Shown here piece by piece: positions 61,489 to 64,000 of a DNA stretch of 64,000 nucleotides. The notes beneath the pieces were generated by a model. It did not search any database and was not told the origin of the DNA. It saw nothing but the letters and a program-made list of their open reading frames with translations. Each line of letters starts with the position of its first letter. The first letter of the stretch is position 1. Location: assembly GCA_025201845.1 (NCBI GenBank), contig MU603979.1, forward strand, positions 53,926 through 117,925. Direction: 5' to 3'. A program made the position numbers and the translations under genes. The DNA is from Martensiomyces pterosporus. Its lineage: Eukaryota > Kickxellomycota > Kickxellomycetes > Kickxellales > Kickxellaceae.

Positions 61489-62290
61489 TGCCGCCGTAGA
61501 AACTGATTCTTCCTTGTCTCCATATATTTGCTGTTTTACTTCTCAGCTACCTAATCTCTGCTATGCTTTTTTGTTGTTGTTTTATACATGTTCTTCCATA
61601 TTGCTCATTTGTGTGGCTGTGGCAGGCTGTGCTTGTTGGAAGGGTGAAATGAGCAAAATCCACCACAGCACCCCAAGCCCCTCGCAGGGATGCCTGTCGA
61701 GAGCAGCAACAGCGCAGAAGCTATATGAAGCGCCTAAGATTCCTAGACAACAACAAACCCCTCCTGGCCACATCGATGAGCGGCATCATATCGGGTTCAC
61801 CAGGCGTGGCTGCACCATCAACGACAACAGCGGAGCAATAGAAAGCACACCATGCACATGCGCTTATTACCACCAACCATCCCAATATGCTGTCGTGGTT
61901 GAATCACGCCGTTTCGCAGCTGAAAGCAGACAACTAAAAGAAAAGCAACGTGTAGAAGAGGCTAAGTTGCAACTGCCTTTGGCACAGCGACATGACACCA
62001 TCGTGCACTGGTGCGTTAACCAGCGCCGTAGCCTAATCCCCGCCACACTTGTGCCACACTATATCCGGAATAATGAGTCCGTGTTATGCTGCAACCTCAT
62101 GCGACCAATGAAGGGCCCATTCTTTCCTGGTATGGTGAGCGTTGCGAACGAGCAAGCAACTGTGGACAGGCTCGACAGGGTGGGCGTGGGTGTTGGAGCA
62201 GCGACCGGCGGTGTCGCCGGAAACCCGCTGGCCTGGCACCACGGCCACTCGCCGGCAGTCCTCCGTCGATGCACGGGTGAAGGTGCCTGC
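61489..62290. other. Region between the last gene and the inverted repeat
   Basis: About 800 bases. One plus-strand frame is open from ~61514 (non-ATG) to 62554 and runs into the repeat arm. Its translation has no recognised domain and its first 100 codons look like leader sequence, so I do not call a gene. Confidence 0.45.
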
Positions 62291-62745
62291 TCTACTCCTC
62301 TGCCAGGGGCGGGCCGCGGTGTGTGGGAGCAGGCAGCAGGCCAGGTTCTTGGGAGCAGCGATCGCCTGGCATGCTTGGCATGGCGCATTCAGAAACCCAT
62401 AGCTTCAGAAACACTGGCCAGCAGGACTGCTGGTATAAAGGGCGGGTGGTTGGGCGCCACTGCAGGAATCACCCATTGGCGCTGCGCCATTGCTATTGCG
62501 CGTATAGATATTTCGCCTTTTACTAAATATCTCCGTGGCAGTGGCGCGCTTTGAAAGCGTCTATTGCAATTTTTGGCATCCAGTTCCCATGTGCGTGGCT
62601 TCTGCAGCGCTTGGGGCACACTATGTTCTGAGAGAAATGAGAGGAGTTGCAGGTGTGGGTTGTGAGGACTGGCACTGTGTGCTGGTCCTGTGGGCTGCTG
62701 CAAAGCGATGGCGGTGCTTGGCCAGCCCAAGTGGTACTGCCCTAT
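62291..62745 (+). repeat. Left arm of a large inverted repeat
   Basis: Reverse-complement match to the right arm at 63546-64000 (paired positions sum to 126291). By eye the arms agree over 62291-62724, with the first differences at 62725 and 62736, and similarity fades by ~62750. The arm includes a TATA-like ggtataaaggg (~62432-62442). Its outer limit is unknown because the right arm is cut off by the window end. Confidence 0.92.
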
Positions 62746-63545
62746 ACCTGGGGCAACAGGCTGAGCAGGCGGGTGAATCGCTTTAGTACCCAGGCACTAG
62801 TGCCCTCTCTGATCGAGCTCCAAAACAGCACGATGGGTTGTCCCACTAAAGCAATGTCATTCGTTTGTTCCTGGGTCAATTTGTTTTGGAAGGAGATGTG
62901 CGGCAGCGTTGGGCTATTGGATCAATGTTGTTTCATTATCTGGGACAGACAATAACTCTGAAAGGGAAATGGAGCTTCTCACAGTTGTGGTCACCAAAGG
63001 GCTATGTCAAGGAGTTTGCTCCAGCCTGTGTCGCCAACACACATGACCTTGCCAGTGTCTTCTAGCTGCTGCAAACATCTGCACATTCCAAACTTTGTAG
63101 GAATCGACGCTTAGACAAAAGCGGCAATTCCGAGTCTTGCATAATGTGGTTTGGCGCTAACCGCCTTTTTGGCTCCTTCCGACAAAGAGTCTTTGCTGTA
63201 GAATACACCCCGTCACAGCCTGATACGCTGCAGCGGGAGGACAGCACATACGCAGGGCAGGAACAATAGCAGCGGTGTAGACAAGGCAAGGTACACATGC
63301 CAAAGTTCCTATGTGCTTGTTGTGCGTGCCGAGATTAAAAATTTAGGACACCATTTCTAAATGCTGCCGCTTTTTCTGAAACCAGGAGAGGCGGTGGCCA
63401 TCCTCAGCGGCGGCAAAGGAGCGAGGCAAGGTGAAATACACTTACACTTGAATATAAAGCCAATACCAGCAAATAGGAGGATGCAAGGCTTTGGCAAACC
63501 CGTGATTAATCTCGAACCATCTCTCAACACTCACGTTCGTGGTAT
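62746..63545. other. Spacer between the inverted-repeat arms
   Basis: 800 bases of lower GC content than the genes. A ~66-codon open stretch at 62865-63065 encodes VLEGDVRQRWAIGSMLFHYL and similar, with no start context and no recognised domain. It could be a remnant of a mobile-element gene. No transposase or RT motif was identified. Confidence 0.5.
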
Positions 63546-64000
63546 GTAGAGCAGCACCACTTGGGTTGGCCAAGCACCGCCATCGCTTTGCAGCAGCCCA
63601 CAGGACCAGCACACAGTGCCAGTCCTCACAACCCACACCTGCAACTCCTCTCATTTCTCTCAGAACATAGTGTGCCCCAAGCGCTGCAGAAGCCACGCAC
63701 ATGGGAACTGGATGCCAAAAATTGCAATAGACGCTTTCAAAGCGCGCCACTGCCACGGAGATATTTAGTAAAAGGCGAAATATCTATACGCGCAATAGCA
63801 ATGGCGCAGCGCCAATGGGTGATTCCTGCAGTGGCGCCCAACCACCCGCCCTTTATACCAGCAGTCCTGCTGGCCAGTGTTTCTGAAGCTATGGGTTTCT
63901 GAATGCGCCATGCCAAGCATGCCAGGCGATCGCTGCTCCCAAGAACCTGGCCTGCTGCCTGCTCCCACACACCGCGGCCCGCCCCTGGCAGAGGAGTAGA
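63546..64000 (-). repeat. Right arm of the large inverted repeat (truncated by window end)
   Basis: Reverse complement of 62291-62745. The match continues to the last base of the window, so the true arm is at least 455 bases and may be longer. Confidence 0.92.

Noticed and set aside
61514..62554. 346-codon plus-strand frame running into the inverted repeat
   Set aside because: Begins without an ATG, has no recognised domain and changes character at the repeat boundary. It is probably a chance open frame.
62865..63065. Transposon or reverse-transcriptase gene in the repeat spacer
   Set aside because: The open stretch is short and shows no DDE, RT or integrase motif, so no mobile-element gene is called.
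63506..63516. Possible tRNA B-box (ggttcgaga on the minus strand)
   Set aside because: Lacks the trailing CC of the B-box, and no A-box or cloverleaf is visible around it.

Overview
This is a nuclear window from a fungus. Genes are long, mostly single-exon and GC-rich, with many Gln/Ser/Pro-rich disordered stretches, and the introns that exist cluster near 5' ends. The gene set (PSTAIRE CDK1, N-end-rule E3 ligase, cytosolic GlnRS, telomerase reverse transcriptase, Mpv17, GRAM proteins) is eukaryotic. A SNAPC3 homologue, a MedA-like (DUF7082) regulator and GALK2-like galactokinases together suggest an early-diverging lineage, perhaps Zoopagomycota/Kickxellales. That lineage call is inference, not something the sequence proves.

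Layout. 1-612: tail of an unidentified acidic, proline-rich protein. 2374-5502: disordered Ser-rich protein. 5698-6570 (-): TMEM19/DUF92 membrane protein. 7107-8201: ZNG1/CobW GTPase, convergent with 8426-17704 (-), a UBR1-type N-recognin whose UBR box is split by a 936-nt intron. 18700-22575 (-): MedA-like regulator rebuilt from two exons, followed by about 3.9 kb without a recognisable gene. 26433-28256: SNAPC3. 28385-30065 (-): two tandem Mpv17/PMP22 paralogues. 30330-32798 (-): GlnRS. 33888-39127: three tandem alpha/beta-hydrolases of the ABHD1/3-EHT1 type. 39360-42719: intronless TERT. 43137-46388: GRAMD4-like membrane protein. 47044-48489: CDK1 in three exons. 49318-50412: ankyrin/F-box-like hypothetical protein. 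50652-52157 (-) and 53806-55305 (+): two galactokinases head to head across a 1.65-kb shared promoter region. 57015-61488: two-exon disordered protein with seven acidic-x-P-L motifs. 62291-64000: a large inverted repeat whose right arm is cut by the window end.

How the genes relate. Most are independent housekeeping genes. The clear local families are the Mpv17 pair, the three hydrolases and the divergent galactokinase pair, all apparently products of local duplication. No tRNA, rRNA, CRISPR or intact transposase gene was recognised. The most unusual items are the acidic-x-P-L repeat protein, the near-identical inverted repeat at the right edge, the DFG-L-G substitution in CDK1 and the divergent galactokinase pair. 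I did not find a convincing new multi-gene system.
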